Below, in pieces: positions 34,051 through 41,585 of a stretch of DNA of 64,000 nucleotides (its first letter is position 1; every line of letters starts with the position of its first letter). Origin of the DNA: Mucilaginibacter paludis DSM 18603 (GTDB taxonomy: Bacteria; Bacteroidota; Bacteroidia; Sphingobacteriales; Sphingobacteriaceae). The notes under the pieces were generated by a model, which saw only the letters and a list, made by a program, of their open reading frames with translations, searched no databases and was not told the DNA's origin. Location: the NCBI RefSeq assembly GCF_000166195.2, contig NZ_CM001403.1, forward strand, positions 6,342,432 to 6,406,431. Reading direction: 5' to 3'. Made by a program: the position numbers and the translations under genes.

Positions 34051-35130
34051 TTAACTAATAGCCCGATCGGGTAGCAATGTTTGATTCGGCAGATAGCCAA
34101 ACTGCTTTTTATAAGCCTGCGAAAACTTACTCAGGTTATTATAGCCTATTTTCAAACCCACTTCACCAATGGTATGCTTTCGTCCTTCAATCAACTTCCT
34201 CGCATAAGCTAACCGGTGATGTTGATAAAATTCAAAAACCGGCATACCGAAAACTGAACTGAACAGCTTTTTTAGCTTGGAAGGACTCATCGCAGCTTGT
34301 TTTGCCAGAACTTCAATGGTTGGATAGTTGATTTCTTTATAGCTCAGCAATTGTTCCCTGATCCTGAAAATGGCTTCAATATCACTTTGATATTTAAAAG
34401 TAGAAAAATTTGCCCCCGCCTCTAAATCAAAAGCTAAAAAAAGATCGCTAAGCATATCATAAGCAATGGCTTTCATACGCAAATGAAATGCGCCGGAAGC
34501 TATTTTAAAAGTAAACAGATTTAATGCGGACTGTAATATCGCAGGCGTGACATTTTCAAATCTGAAAAAAGGCGAATCGAATAATCGTTTTTCTGAAAAT
34601 ATGGAGTTGGAAGGAAATGTCTGCCTGAGCCAGTCGGCATGCATAGCAAAAGATAGAATCTTAAATTGTTGCTGGATCTTAAATATTGATCGTAATTGCA
34701 GGCGTGAATTACATAGCAAAACTCCAGGAGTTGTTATTTGGTAATATTCAAAGCCAGATTTAACAGCCGTATCCAAACTATATTCGGGCAGGTATAATTT
34801 CATAAACAGGTAATCCGGCGGTAGATGATCCTGTAATTTCGGGATACTAACATTTGATTTCACCTCGGTCAAAATCATGATCAGGCCATTTTCCAACGGA
34901 AATAGCCTGATCGTCCCCTGGTCGGCTGAACCATCTAACAACAAGCTGCCGTTTTCGATGGTAGCGCCAATTCGAACAGCGAGAACTGCAAGCCATTGCT
35001 CAGGGCTATCGAAGGGAGAATAAACCATGATCAAAGATACATTAACATTTTCGGGAAAAATGTTTGCAACTCCGTCCGCTGAATACCGGATAGAATTCGA
35101 CCCGCTTTTTAGAGAATCTTCATTGAGCAA
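34051..35130 (-). CDS. AraC family transcriptional regulator
   Basis: 359 residues. The C-terminal HTH domain (~255-350) reads PTIEVLAKQAAMSPSKLKKLFSSVFG and HTIGEVGLKIGYNNLSKFSQAYKKQFGYLP. The long N-terminal region is of the kind found in Bacteroidota AraC proteins without a named domain. It is transcribed into the SDR and NmrA-like genes (27-48 nt gap) and probably regulates them. Confidence 0.85.
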   Translation of the reverse strand: MLNEDSLKSGSNSIRYSADGVANIFPENVNVSLIMVYSPFDSPEQWLAVLAVRIGATIENGSLLLDGSADQGTIRLFPLENGLIMILTEVKSNVSIPKLQDHLPPDYLFMKLYLPEYSLDTAVKSGFEYYQITTPGVLLCNSRLQLRSIFKIQQQFKILSFAMHADWLRQTFPSNSIFSEKRLFDSPFFRFENVTPAILQSALNLFTFKIASGAFHLRMKAIAYDMLSDLFLAFDLEAGANFSTFKYQSDIEAIFRIREQLLSYKEINYPTIEVLAKQAAMSPSKLKKLFSSVFGMPVFEFYQHHRLAYARKLIEGRKHTIGEVGLKIGYNNLSKFSQAYKKQFGYLPNQTLLPDRAIS

Positions 35131-35177
35131 GTTGCTATGTATTCATGCCGCAGGCAGAGTGAACTTGACGAAGCGGT

Positions 35178-35216
35178 GAAAAACGGCTGTTCGATGTGAA
35201 CAGCCGTTTTTTTTAA
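35178..35216. terminator. Strong hairpin terminator after the DoxX gene
   Basis: AAAACGGCTGTTC (35180-35192) pairs perfectly with GAACAGCCGTTTT (35198-35210), loop GATGT, with A and T runs on the two sides. The minus-strand DoxX gene ends 8 nt away, so it isolates DoxX from the AraC gene. Confidence 0.8.
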
Positions 35217-35223
35217 TTACACT

Positions 35224-35598
35224 TTAATTAGTTTTTGCCAGTGCAATCCTATGGTAGGTAACATAAGATACCAACAAGATCACCAGCATAATTAAGGGTG
35301 CTACCATATTAAAAACCGGGTCGCCAGCGTTATAATGGGCAATTACCGCAGATGTAAAACTTATGAAAAACCCAAAGTAGGCCCATTCTTTCATCCGCGC
35401 GGGTATTGAAGGAATAGCTACAGCGAATGCGCCCAGCAACTTGGCCACTCCAAGTTCTACACGGAACCAGTCATGAAACCCGAGGTGGGCAAAAATGGCT
35501 TTGAAGGCCGGGTTAAAAAAATAATTGATAAATGTGGCGCACATCCCCAGCACAAGAAGGCCGGTAGAGATCCAATACACGATTTTTTGAATTTTCAT
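35224..35598 (-). CDS. DoxX-like family membrane protein
   Basis: 124 residues with four membrane helices (about 8-28, 45-63, 70-88, 97-115) and the family pattern FRVELGVAKLLGAFAVAIPSIPARMKEWAYFGF. DoxX-like proteins are often linked to thiol redox or detoxification, but the exact reaction is unknown. It lies 26 nt after the quinone oxidoreductase gene on the same strand. Confidence 0.8.
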   Translation of the reverse strand: MKIQKIVYWISTGLLVLGMCATFINYFFNPAFKAIFAHLGFHDWFRVELGVAKLLGAFAVAIPSIPARMKEWAYFGFFISFTSAVIAHYNAGDPVFNMVAPLIMLVILLVSYVTYHRIALAKTN

Positions 35599-35624
35599 GA
35601 TTTTTGTTTTTGAATGAATAATAA

Positions 35625-36608
35625 TTACGGACGGAGGATGATACTGCCTGTGGTTTTGCGTGATTCAAGATCGGCATGTGCTTTCCCTGCATCGGCTAAC
35701 GCGTATATGCTTGTGTTTTGAACATTCAATATGCCTGCTCTCAACAAATTAAATATTTCAGTGACCGCTAAAGTTATCCTTTCCCGATCTTCCAGGTATT
35801 GATAAAGGGCCGGATTTGCATATTGAATGTTCCTTTGCTCCATTGCTTCTGCGTTTATAGCAGGCATGCCAGAAGGCCAGCCGTACAATACCGCACTGCC
35901 CCCGGCTTTGATCAAGTCAACAGATTTTTGAAAAGTGGCCTCACCGGTACCATCATATACCGCATCCAGGCCTTTGCCTTGAGTGATGTTATTGACTACA
36001 TCAGCAAAATCTTCGGATTGCAAGTCGACGACATGCTCAAAACCACGCTTTAAGGCAAGCTCTTTTTTAGCGGCACTTCCTACTGTCCCGATAACTATCG
36101 CACCCAAGGCCCTTGCCCAATTGCTCAATAAAGTCCCGACCCCACCTGTCATTGCATGTATCAAGACCATATCGCCCGCCCCTAAAATGTAAGCTTGTTT
36201 GAGGAGCATGTGGGCAGTGAGCCCCTTAACTAAAACGGCAGCAGCCTGATCAAAAGTGATGTCATCAGGAAGTTTAAATAGACCAGTTGCAGGAATAATC
36301 CTGCTTTCTGCATAAGCCCCAATAGCAAAAGGATAAGCCACACGGTCGCCAATGGCAAAATCCTTTACGCCAGGTCCTACAGCTTCAATAATACCAGCCG
36401 CCTCCGAACCTACGGGTGCGGGGTAGGCATCCATCGGAAACGTTCCGTTTCTGAAAAAAACATCTACGAAATTTACCCCAATGCTTTTTTGGGCAATTAA
36501 AACTTCTGCTTCACCCGGCTCCGGCAGCGTTACGGTTTGATAGCTCAAAACATCCGGTGATCCGGCCTGTTCAATAAGCACTACCGCGCTTGATTTTTTT
36601 GTATTCAT
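35625..36608 (-). CDS. NADPH:quinone oxidoreductase-type zinc-less medium-chain reductase
   Basis: 327 residues from the ATG at 36608 (MNTKKSSAVVLIEQAGSPDVL); the frame runs to 36740 without coding character. The GroES-like domain is seen in IGVNFVDVFFRNGTFP, and the Rossmann motif GGVGTLLSNWARALGA follows MVLIHAMTGG. VGFED-like and YGWPSGMPA stretches follow. It reduces quinones or enones with NADPH. It is divergent from the HxlR gene at 36725, whose product probably represses it, and is followed by DoxX. Confidence 0.88.
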   Translation of the reverse strand: MNTKKSSAVVLIEQAGSPDVLSYQTVTLPEPGEAEVLIAQKSIGVNFVDVFFRNGTFPMDAYPAPVGSEAAGIIEAVGPGVKDFAIGDRVAYPFAIGAYAESRIIPATGLFKLPDDITFDQAAAVLVKGLTAHMLLKQAYILGAGDMVLIHAMTGGVGTLLSNWARALGAIVIGTVGSAAKKELALKRGFEHVVDLQSEDFADVVNNITQGKGLDAVYDGTGEATFQKSVDLIKAGGSAVLYGWPSGMPAINAEAMEQRNIQYANPALYQYLEDRERITLAVTEIFNLLRAGILNVQNTSIYALADAGKAHADLESRKTTGSIILRP

Positions 36609-36638
36609 TTTAATTCTTTTATTAATTTCTTGTATCGC

Positions 36639-36697
36639 AAAGTTAATCCATGTAACTTTACAAAAGGAATGGCTGTCCCAAAGGGAAGTCGCTTCCC
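36639..36697. promoter_or_regulatory. Divergent control region with two palindromes (candidate HxlR operators)
   Basis: In the gap between the reductase and HxlR genes, AAAGTTA (36639-36645) and TAACTTT (36653-36659) form one inverted repeat. GGGAAG-TCG-CTTCCC (36683-36697) forms a second. HxlR-type regulators commonly bind such sites between themselves and a divergent redox gene. Confidence 0.5.
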
Positions 36698-36724
36698 AAA
36701 AGGAACTTACTAATAAGAATAATA

Positions 36725-37081
36725 ATGGAAATGATCTCAAATGCCTGTTTACAACGGTTTAAGGCGATAAATGATGTGAAAGATATCTTGAGCGGAAAAT
36801 GGAAAATCATGATCATCGCAAGCCTGTCCGTATTTGGAGAAAAGCGCTATACCGAACTACAGCGGATCATTGATGGTATAGGAACTAAAATGCTGTCAAA
36901 AGAATTACAAGAACTCGAAATAAACGGATTAATCAAGAGGACTGTTATGGACACCAAACCTGTTACCGTTAAGTATGAGCTTACTGCCTATGGAAGTACA
37001 CTTAAACCTATTATTGATGAAATGGCTTCCTGGGGAAGCCAGCACAGGGTTAAAGTTATTCAGGAGATAGCCGAGAAATAA
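36725..37081 (+). CDS. HxlR family winged-helix regulator
   Basis: 118 residues. The HxlR core is clear: LSGKWKIMIIASLSVFGEKRYTELQRIIDGIGTKMLSKELQELEINGLIKR, then VKYELTAYGSTLKPIIDEMASWG. A single Cys (Cys8) near the N-terminus is placed as in redox/electrophile-sensing members, which suggests control by quinones or similar stress. It is divergent from the quinone reductase. Confidence 0.9.
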   Translation: MEMISNACLQRFKAINDVKDILSGKWKIMIIASLSVFGEKRYTELQRIIDGIGTKMLSKELQELEINGLIKRTVMDTKPVTVKYELTAYGSTLKPIIDEMASWGSQHRVKVIQEIAEK

Positions 37082-37446
37082 AGCCCCTGCAATTCTTCGC
37101 TCGTTTTTACTGAATGTTGTTGTCATTGTTTTCATATTTGATTATAGGTCAAAGGTAAACCCTTGATCCAAGTGAGCCGATAGGCCAACGTTCAAAAAGT
37201 ATCCGCTAAACGTTCAATTTTAATCCAATAAAGGTATCTAACACAATTACAGAGATGGTCGGTATACTTGATACAGCTCTAAAACTAATATGCTGTATCC
37301 AGGTACTGTGTTGCTTTTGGCTAATGTAATAGTTGCTTTTTTTAATTGATAAAGCAAAAATCCTCGAAATCTATACTGACACTACAAATATTTACTACAA
37401 ACGCCGCATCCTTAAATCCAGCGCAGAATTTTTTACTTTTGTCCTG
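37082..37446. other. Intergenic region upstream of the Crp remnant with repeats
   Basis: It holds AACGTTCAA twice in direct order (37187 and 37209, 22 bp apart), an inverted repeat GATACAGC (37270-37277)/GCTGTATC (37292-37299), and the right copy of a direct repeat at 37310-37333. No gene is recognised. Confidence 0.4.
37310..37333 (+). repeat. Direct repeat, right copy (partner at 30590-30613)
   Basis: GTTGCTTTTGGCTAATGTAA plus TAGT, two mismatches to the left copy. It lies about 115 bp upstream of the Crp remnant, whereas the left copy is 62 bp upstream of the SDR gene, so a shared promoter/operator is an alternative to a recombination repeat. Confidence 0.45.
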
Positions 37447-37647
37447 ATGGACGATGTTTCGCCTTTAGTGAATTATGTGACCAAACAAATGCCGCTCACC
37501 AAAGCGGAAGAAGATTTTTTGGCTTCGCTGTTAAGAGCGAAGAAAGTTAGGCGGAAGCAGTTTCTTGACCAGCCCGGTTTTGTTTCCAGGTACCGCAATT
37601 ACGTAGTGAAAGGTGCGCTAAGGACCTACATTATTGGTGACGACGGT
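37447..37647 (+). pseudogene. Truncated Crp/Fnr-type regulator (N-terminal fragment)
   Basis: MDDVSPLVNYVTKQMPLTKAEE, then LRAKKVRRKQFLDQPG and YVVKGALRTYIIGDDG form the first third of a cyclic-nucleotide-binding regulator. After about 37647 the frame leaves the family and runs to a stop at 37734 across the opposite-strand LLM fragment. The rest of the effector domain and the HTH are missing, so it cannot bind DNA. Confidence 0.7.
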
Positions 37648-38136
37648 CCTCGGATAAACCGGGAGGTTATTCAAAGCAGGCCTGTACCTGCCGGACCAGG
37701 TGACAAATTCATTATCCCGTATTTTCAGCAATAAGCCCAATTTTTCCTTGAACAATTGGTCATAATCCTTAAGTTCAAATCTGAATAGCGGATAAGCTTC
37801 AATGGACGAACCACGGCCAACGACAATCTCTGCCCTTCCTTTAGATATTAAATCAAGCGTTGCGAAATTTTGATAAACCCGGACAGCAGCGCTTAAAACG
37901 GTTACCGCACTTGTTAAGTGGATGCGTTTGGTTCTTGCAGAGGCTGCACTCAGGATAATAGCCGTGGCAGAATCTAAAAACTCTTTTTTGTGGTGTTCAC
38001 CGATACCAAAAACATCAAGCCCGACCTGATCGGCCAGTTCGATCCTATCGAGCAATTGCTCCATAGCATCCACACTGCTTAAGGTGTTATGGGTACCATA
38101 CATTGCCGAAGCAAAACTGTCTATTCCTATTTCCAT
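37640..38136 (-). pseudogene. Truncated LLM-class flavin-dependent oxidoreductase
   Basis: The first ~165 residues of a luciferase-like monooxygenase are intact (MEIGIDSFASAMYG, GLDVFGIGEHH, LTSAVTVLSAAVRVYQNFATLDLISKGRAEIVVGRGSS, FVTWSGRYRPALNN). The frame then leaves the family at about 37640 and stops at 37618. Normal length is about 330-350 residues. Its 3' end abuts the broken Crp gene, consistent with one deletion that removed the 3' parts of two convergent genes. Confidence 0.75.
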
Positions 38137-38169
38137 GATGGTAAAATTATATATTACAATAGCGGTTTT

Positions 38170-38200
38170 AAAAAATTGGCTGCTGTTTTAGGAGCAACCA
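38170..38200 (-). terminator. Terminator after the pirin gene (diverged duplicate)
   Basis: On the minus strand TGGTTGCT, loop CCTAAAAC, AGCAGCCA, then ATTTTTT; an 8-bp stem with one G-T pair. It is homologous over about 80 bp with the terminator at 39081-39111. Confidence 0.55.
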
Positions 38201-38261
38201 TTTCTTATTGGCGAGTACCTAACTAAAAGACTCCTGATCAATAAAGACATAAAATTCTCAG

Positions 38262-38999
38262 TTAGCTCCAAACCGTTTTATAATTTGGAACTGACGGCGT
38301 TTCAATGTAAAACAGTTCACCATCTATCTCGAACTCCACTTCCAGGTTTTCAAGATTTGAAATTCGAACCGCATCATCTGTTGTTAAAGCGTTACCATTG
38401 ATGAGGGTATCGCCTTTTAAGACATAAAACGTATAACTACTGCTTTTATTTAGTTGTAAATTATACTTACTTTTCTGATCGAAAAAAAGGCGTTTGATCG
38501 ATAACCCTGGCGTAAGCACATCGGCAATACTTCCTTTTCCGACATAAATGATTGTTTTAACTCCATTTTCAATTATCGGTTTAAAATCTTTGCTCTGATA
38601 ATCAGTATATGACGGCGCTTTTTTTACGGTCTCATAAAAATTAGGATCAAACCAAATTTGGAAGTTTCTTGTTCCCTTAGTAATTCTCTCCTGGTGCTGA
38701 AGTCCACTATTCGATTGAATAACCTGGAAATCTCCTGCTTCTAATGGTGTCCAAACTTTTGTCGCCGTGTCGTAATGTGCTACACTTCCTTCTAAAATAA
38801 AAGTCATTATTTCAAACCCTTCGTGCGGATGCAATCCAAACTCACATTGGTCAATTGCCCGTGCATGACTCCAATAAAATAAACAGGAATAAGGTTTAAC
38901 TTGAGCTTGTGCTCCGGTAGCTACTGGTTTGTTTGCAATAAAATTACCATTGAATATTGTTCTATTAAACTGGTCTTCTTTTTTTAATAATTGTAACAT
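38262..38999 (-). CDS. Pirin family protein
   Basis: 245 residues of double-cupin pirin type. The N-terminal cupin shows ARAIDQCEFGLHPHEGFEIMTFILEG, with His residues placed for metal, then GDFQVIQSNSGLQHQE with the further His. Some bacterial pirins (YhaK/YhhW type) have quercetinase activity; the role here is unknown. It lies among redox/detoxification genes on an island, between two duplicated terminators. Confidence 0.85.
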   Translation of the reverse strand: MLQLLKKEDQFNRTIFNGNFIANKPVATGAQAQVKPYSCLFYWSHARAIDQCEFGLHPHEGFEIMTFILEGSVAHYDTATKVWTPLEAGDFQVIQSNSGLQHQERITKGTRNFQIWFDPNFYETVKKAPSYTDYQSKDFKPIIENGVKTIIYVGKGSIADVLTPGLSIKRLFFDQKSKYNLQLNKSSSYTFYVLKGDTLINGNALTTDDAVRISNLENLEVEFEIDGELFYIETPSVPNYKTVWS

Positions 39000-39080
39000 T
39001 TTTCTCTCCTTTTTTAATGTTGTAACCTACAGAAATTGGTAATGGACTTAAGCCGTATTATATAATGACAAAAGCCGTTT

Positions 39081-39111
39081 AAAAAAATGGTTGCTTTTTC
39101 AGGAGCAACCA
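39081..39111 (-). terminator. Terminator after the isochorismatase gene
   Basis: On the minus strand TGGTTGCT, loop CCTGAAAA, AGCAACCA, then TTTTTTT; perfect 8-bp stem. Surrounding sequence matches 38161-38222. Confidence 0.65.
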
Positions 39112-39161
39112 TTTCTTATTGGCTTAGTATTTAATGTATCATTAGGATACAGGGCCACGTA

Positions 39162-39887
39162 TTATTTTTCTGATTTTGCAACTTCCTGTGCTTTATAGTA
39201 TTGTTCGATAACAGCCTGGAAATTAGGTACCATTTGTGCCAGTATTTTAGCAAAATCTCCGGCTTCTTTCCTTCTCCAGTCTTTCATCAATTCTGGAAGC
39301 ACGGCACCACAGGTTACCGGGATAGCGCCTGCCTGGGTTAAGCGGAGCATAGCCAGGTTATGGGCTTCAGGCGTGATATCTCCACTGGCATCAGCAACTG
39401 CATAAACAGTATAGCCTTCTCCAAGTGCAGACAAGGCAGGATACACTACACATACACTGGTCCACATACCGGAGATGATGATAGTCTTCTTACCTGTAGC
39501 TTTAACTGCATTAACGAATTCTTTGCTATCCCAGGCATTGATTTCTCCCTGTCGGATAACATACTTTGCATTCGGTGCATTGTCTTTTATCTCAGGAAGT
39601 GTAGGACCGTTTGGTCCTGTCGGAACTGATGCAGTATAAATGGCGGGGATGTGCAAGAGTTCGGATGCTTTTGCAAGAGCAACAAGATTTTGCCTTAATT
39701 CTCCAACCGGCATGCTGTGGACGGTTTGAACTAAACCACTTTGATGGTCTACAAATAAGAAAACAGCGTCATCCGGATTGATCAGCGTAGTTTTTTTCTG
39801 CTGTGCGTTAGTTACTGTAAAACTCGCGCTTAAAACGAATAGGATCGATAGCGCTTTTAGAACTGATGATTTGAATAATTTTTTCAT
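39162..39887 (-). CDS. Secreted isochorismatase-family hydrolase
   Basis: 241 residues with a signal peptide (~1-28, ending TNA), unusual for this mostly cytosolic family. Catalytic residues are Asp47 in FLFVDHQSG and Cys146 in GMWTSVCVVYP. The cis-peptide region before the Cys is IIISGMW. It resembles YcaC-like hydrolases of unknown substrate. It is divergent from the Crp-type gene at 40012, which may control it. Confidence 0.85.
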   Translation of the reverse strand: MKKLFKSSVLKALSILFVLSASFTVTNAQQKKTTLINPDDAVFLFVDHQSGLVQTVHSMPVGELRQNLVALAKASELLHIPAIYTASVPTGPNGPTLPEIKDNAPNAKYVIRQGEINAWDSKEFVNAVKATGKKTIIISGMWTSVCVVYPALSALGEGYTVYAVADASGDITPEAHNLAMLRLTQAGAIPVTCGAVLPELMKDWRRKEAGDFAKILAQMVPNFQAVIEQYYKAQEVAKSEK

Positions 39888-40011
39888 AAATTTATTTTTA
39901 AAAGTTATAGTTATTTACTGGCACAAAATTAGACCTTCGCATGCGTCACTGAAATAATGTACCTTATTGAATTGGCTTAACATAGATTAAGAAATAACTA
40001 GACTTACCCTA

Positions 40012-40611
40012 ATGACTGATCCAAAATTTGACACCGCCTCGCTCGAAAACCATGTTAAAACCTATGTGAGTTTAAGCGAGGATGAAGTCTTGGCGCTAAA
40101 TTCCCTGGCTCAGTACAAAAAGGTAAAAAAGAATCAATACCTCATTCATGAGGGTGGAATAGCAGCCATCAGTTGCTATGTATTGAGCGGGTGCCTTAGG
40201 ACTTACTTATTAGACAATAAAGGGATAGAGCACATTCTTGGATTTGCAACACCTGGCTGGTGGACAGGAAGTTTGCAGAACTTCTATGATGACAAACCAA
40301 GCGAACTGAACATCCAGGCCATCGTTGACACGGAGATCTTATTCTTTACAAAGGAGACCAAAGAAAAGTTGTTGTTGTCAGGTGCAGTTTTCGAAAAATA
40401 CTTCCGGATTTTGACCGAACGTTCATTAATTCGTTTTCAGGCCCGCACGATGGAAATCCTCAGCCTTAGTGCAGAAGAGCGCTATTGGAATTTCTATAAC
40501 AAATATCCTGACCTGATGATGAAGTTGCCACAAAAGTACATCGCCGGTTATATAGGCGTTACACCTGAATTCTTAAGCAAGATGAAAAGCAATGGCTTAC
40601 GAAAGCCGTAA
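40012..40611 (+). CDS. Crp/Fnr family transcriptional regulator
   Basis: 199 residues. The cyclic-nucleotide-binding-like domain is at ~20-130 (KKVKKNQYLIHEGGIAAISCYVLSGCLRTYLLDNKGIEHILGFATPGWW). A short C-terminal HTH follows (LPQKYIAGYIGVTPEFLSKMKS). It is closely similar in layout to the broken Crp gene at 37447. It is divergent from the isochorismatase gene with a 124-bp gap and is the likely regulator of the hydrolase/pirin group. Confidence 0.88.
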   Translation: MTDPKFDTASLENHVKTYVSLSEDEVLALNSLAQYKKVKKNQYLIHEGGIAAISCYVLSGCLRTYLLDNKGIEHILGFATPGWWTGSLQNFYDDKPSELNIQAIVDTEILFFTKETKEKLLLSGAVFEKYFRILTERSLIRFQARTMEILSLSAEERYWNFYNKYPDLMMKLPQKYIAGYIGVTPEFLSKMKSNGLRKP

Positions 40612-40644
40612 ACTTGAAATCCCGGATAAAAAAGAGGTTTTCTC

Positions 40645-40665
40645 AAAAAGGCTGTGCCTTTTTTT
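40645..40665 (+). terminator. Terminator after the Crp/Fnr gene
   Basis: AAAAAGGC, loop TGT, GCCTTTTTTT; 34 nt after the stop. Confidence 0.65.
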
Positions 40666-41130
40666 GTTAGAAGCGGGTATTTTTCAATACAATAATTGAA
40701 ATTTATAGCTCCTAAAAACCAATTTCAATCCCTACTGGACATTCCGGAGGCAATTGACCACCCCGTTACGGAATAGCAAACAGTTGATTCCGTAAAACTT
40801 TGATCATATTAATTTATTTATTGCTGATTGCGGTTTCCCTTATTGCCTACGATACCCGGTGGTCCAAAGCGCACGAATGGCCTGGTCAAGCCTCGCGGAA
40901 TATCAAGCCTTACACGTCCTCAAACGCTAATTATCACTTCTTTAGTTTTTCTTTTAAAAATGACAGTTTTTTATCAAAAACTGTACCTGTGTTAGGTGTA
41001 ATATGCTGTAATCAGAAAGAAAAATTTTATAAAAAAGAGTATAAATAAAATTTTGATTTTCAATTATTTATGCTTATCTTAAAATTCGTACCTCAAAGCC
41101 TGTAACTTTCTGATAATCATATTCTAAGTA
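40666..41130. other. Intergenic right end of island 1
   Basis: No recognised gene. An 82-codon frame at 40800-41048 opens with a hydrophobic stretch but then has odd composition, and I do not support it. GTACCTCAAAG at 41088 repeats an 11-mer found at 21247 near the left end of the same island. AT content rises sharply after 41040. Confidence 0.35.
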
Positions 41131-41149
41131 CTGTATCGGCAAATACGCC
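41131..41149 (+). other. Internal core site between the two islands
   Basis: CTGTATCGGCAAATACGCC matches the mnmE terminus (CTGTATCGGTAAATA) with one change in 15 and the copy at 46482 (CTGTATCGGCAAATAGGCG) with two changes in 19. CGGC-AAATAC-GCCG is itself an inverted repeat. It is the presumed junction where island 1 ends and island 2 begins. Confidence 0.6.
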
Positions 41150-41328
41150 GACCAAACAACACAAAATATCGATAATTCATGTATATAAATATATGATTAT
41201 TAATAAGTTGTATTATTATCTTGTCCAAATTCTTGGATAATTAGCAATGCTTTCTTGTTTTGGTTACCTAAGTTGTTACTCAAAAATATCTCTTTTTGAG
41301 ATCGGAAATTTGAGGAGAAATTAAGTTG

Positions 41329-41372
41329 CTTATAAACCCTTATTGCTCCTTATATAAGCTTAAATCACCTTA
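41329..41372. repeat. 10-bp phased CTTA array, right copy
   Basis: CTTA starts at 41329, 41339, 41349, 41359 and 41369, five copies at exactly 10-bp steps, beginning 198 bp after the core at 41131. The left copy starts 193 bp after the mnmE core. The surrounding 6-nt spacers differ, so spacing rather than sequence is conserved. Confidence 0.65.
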
Positions 41373-41552
41373 AATGTGGGAGAATTACGACTGATGTTCG
41401 AAGAAAAAATATCAGTAGTAAAATCTCCGGTTATCTCCCCTGAACGATATTAGCACTTATACAAGATGGTGAACATACGAACACGAGTTTAAGAATTATG
41501 ATATCTTGAAAAAAATATTTTATATTAAAAATGTAATTATATAATTATATTT

Positions 41553-41560
41553 TATATTTG
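41553..41560 (+). promoter_or_regulatory. Candidate -7 box of the MACPF gene
   Basis: TATATTTG fits the Bacteroidota TAnnTTTG consensus 25 nt before the start codon. No convincing -33 TTTG at the usual distance was seen, so an activator or weak promoter is possible. Confidence 0.35.
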
Positions 41561-41585
41561 ATAGTAATATTTACCAAACTTCAAT

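Noticed and set aside
40800..41048. 82-codon frame near the right end of island 1
   Set aside because: Starts with a short hydrophobic stretch, then has no domain pattern; codon use changes halfway, so I do not support it as a gene.
41281..41305. ATCTC-TTTTT-GAGAT hairpin as a terminator upstream of the MACPF gene
   Set aside because: Stem of only five pairs without a T run; not convincing as a terminator.
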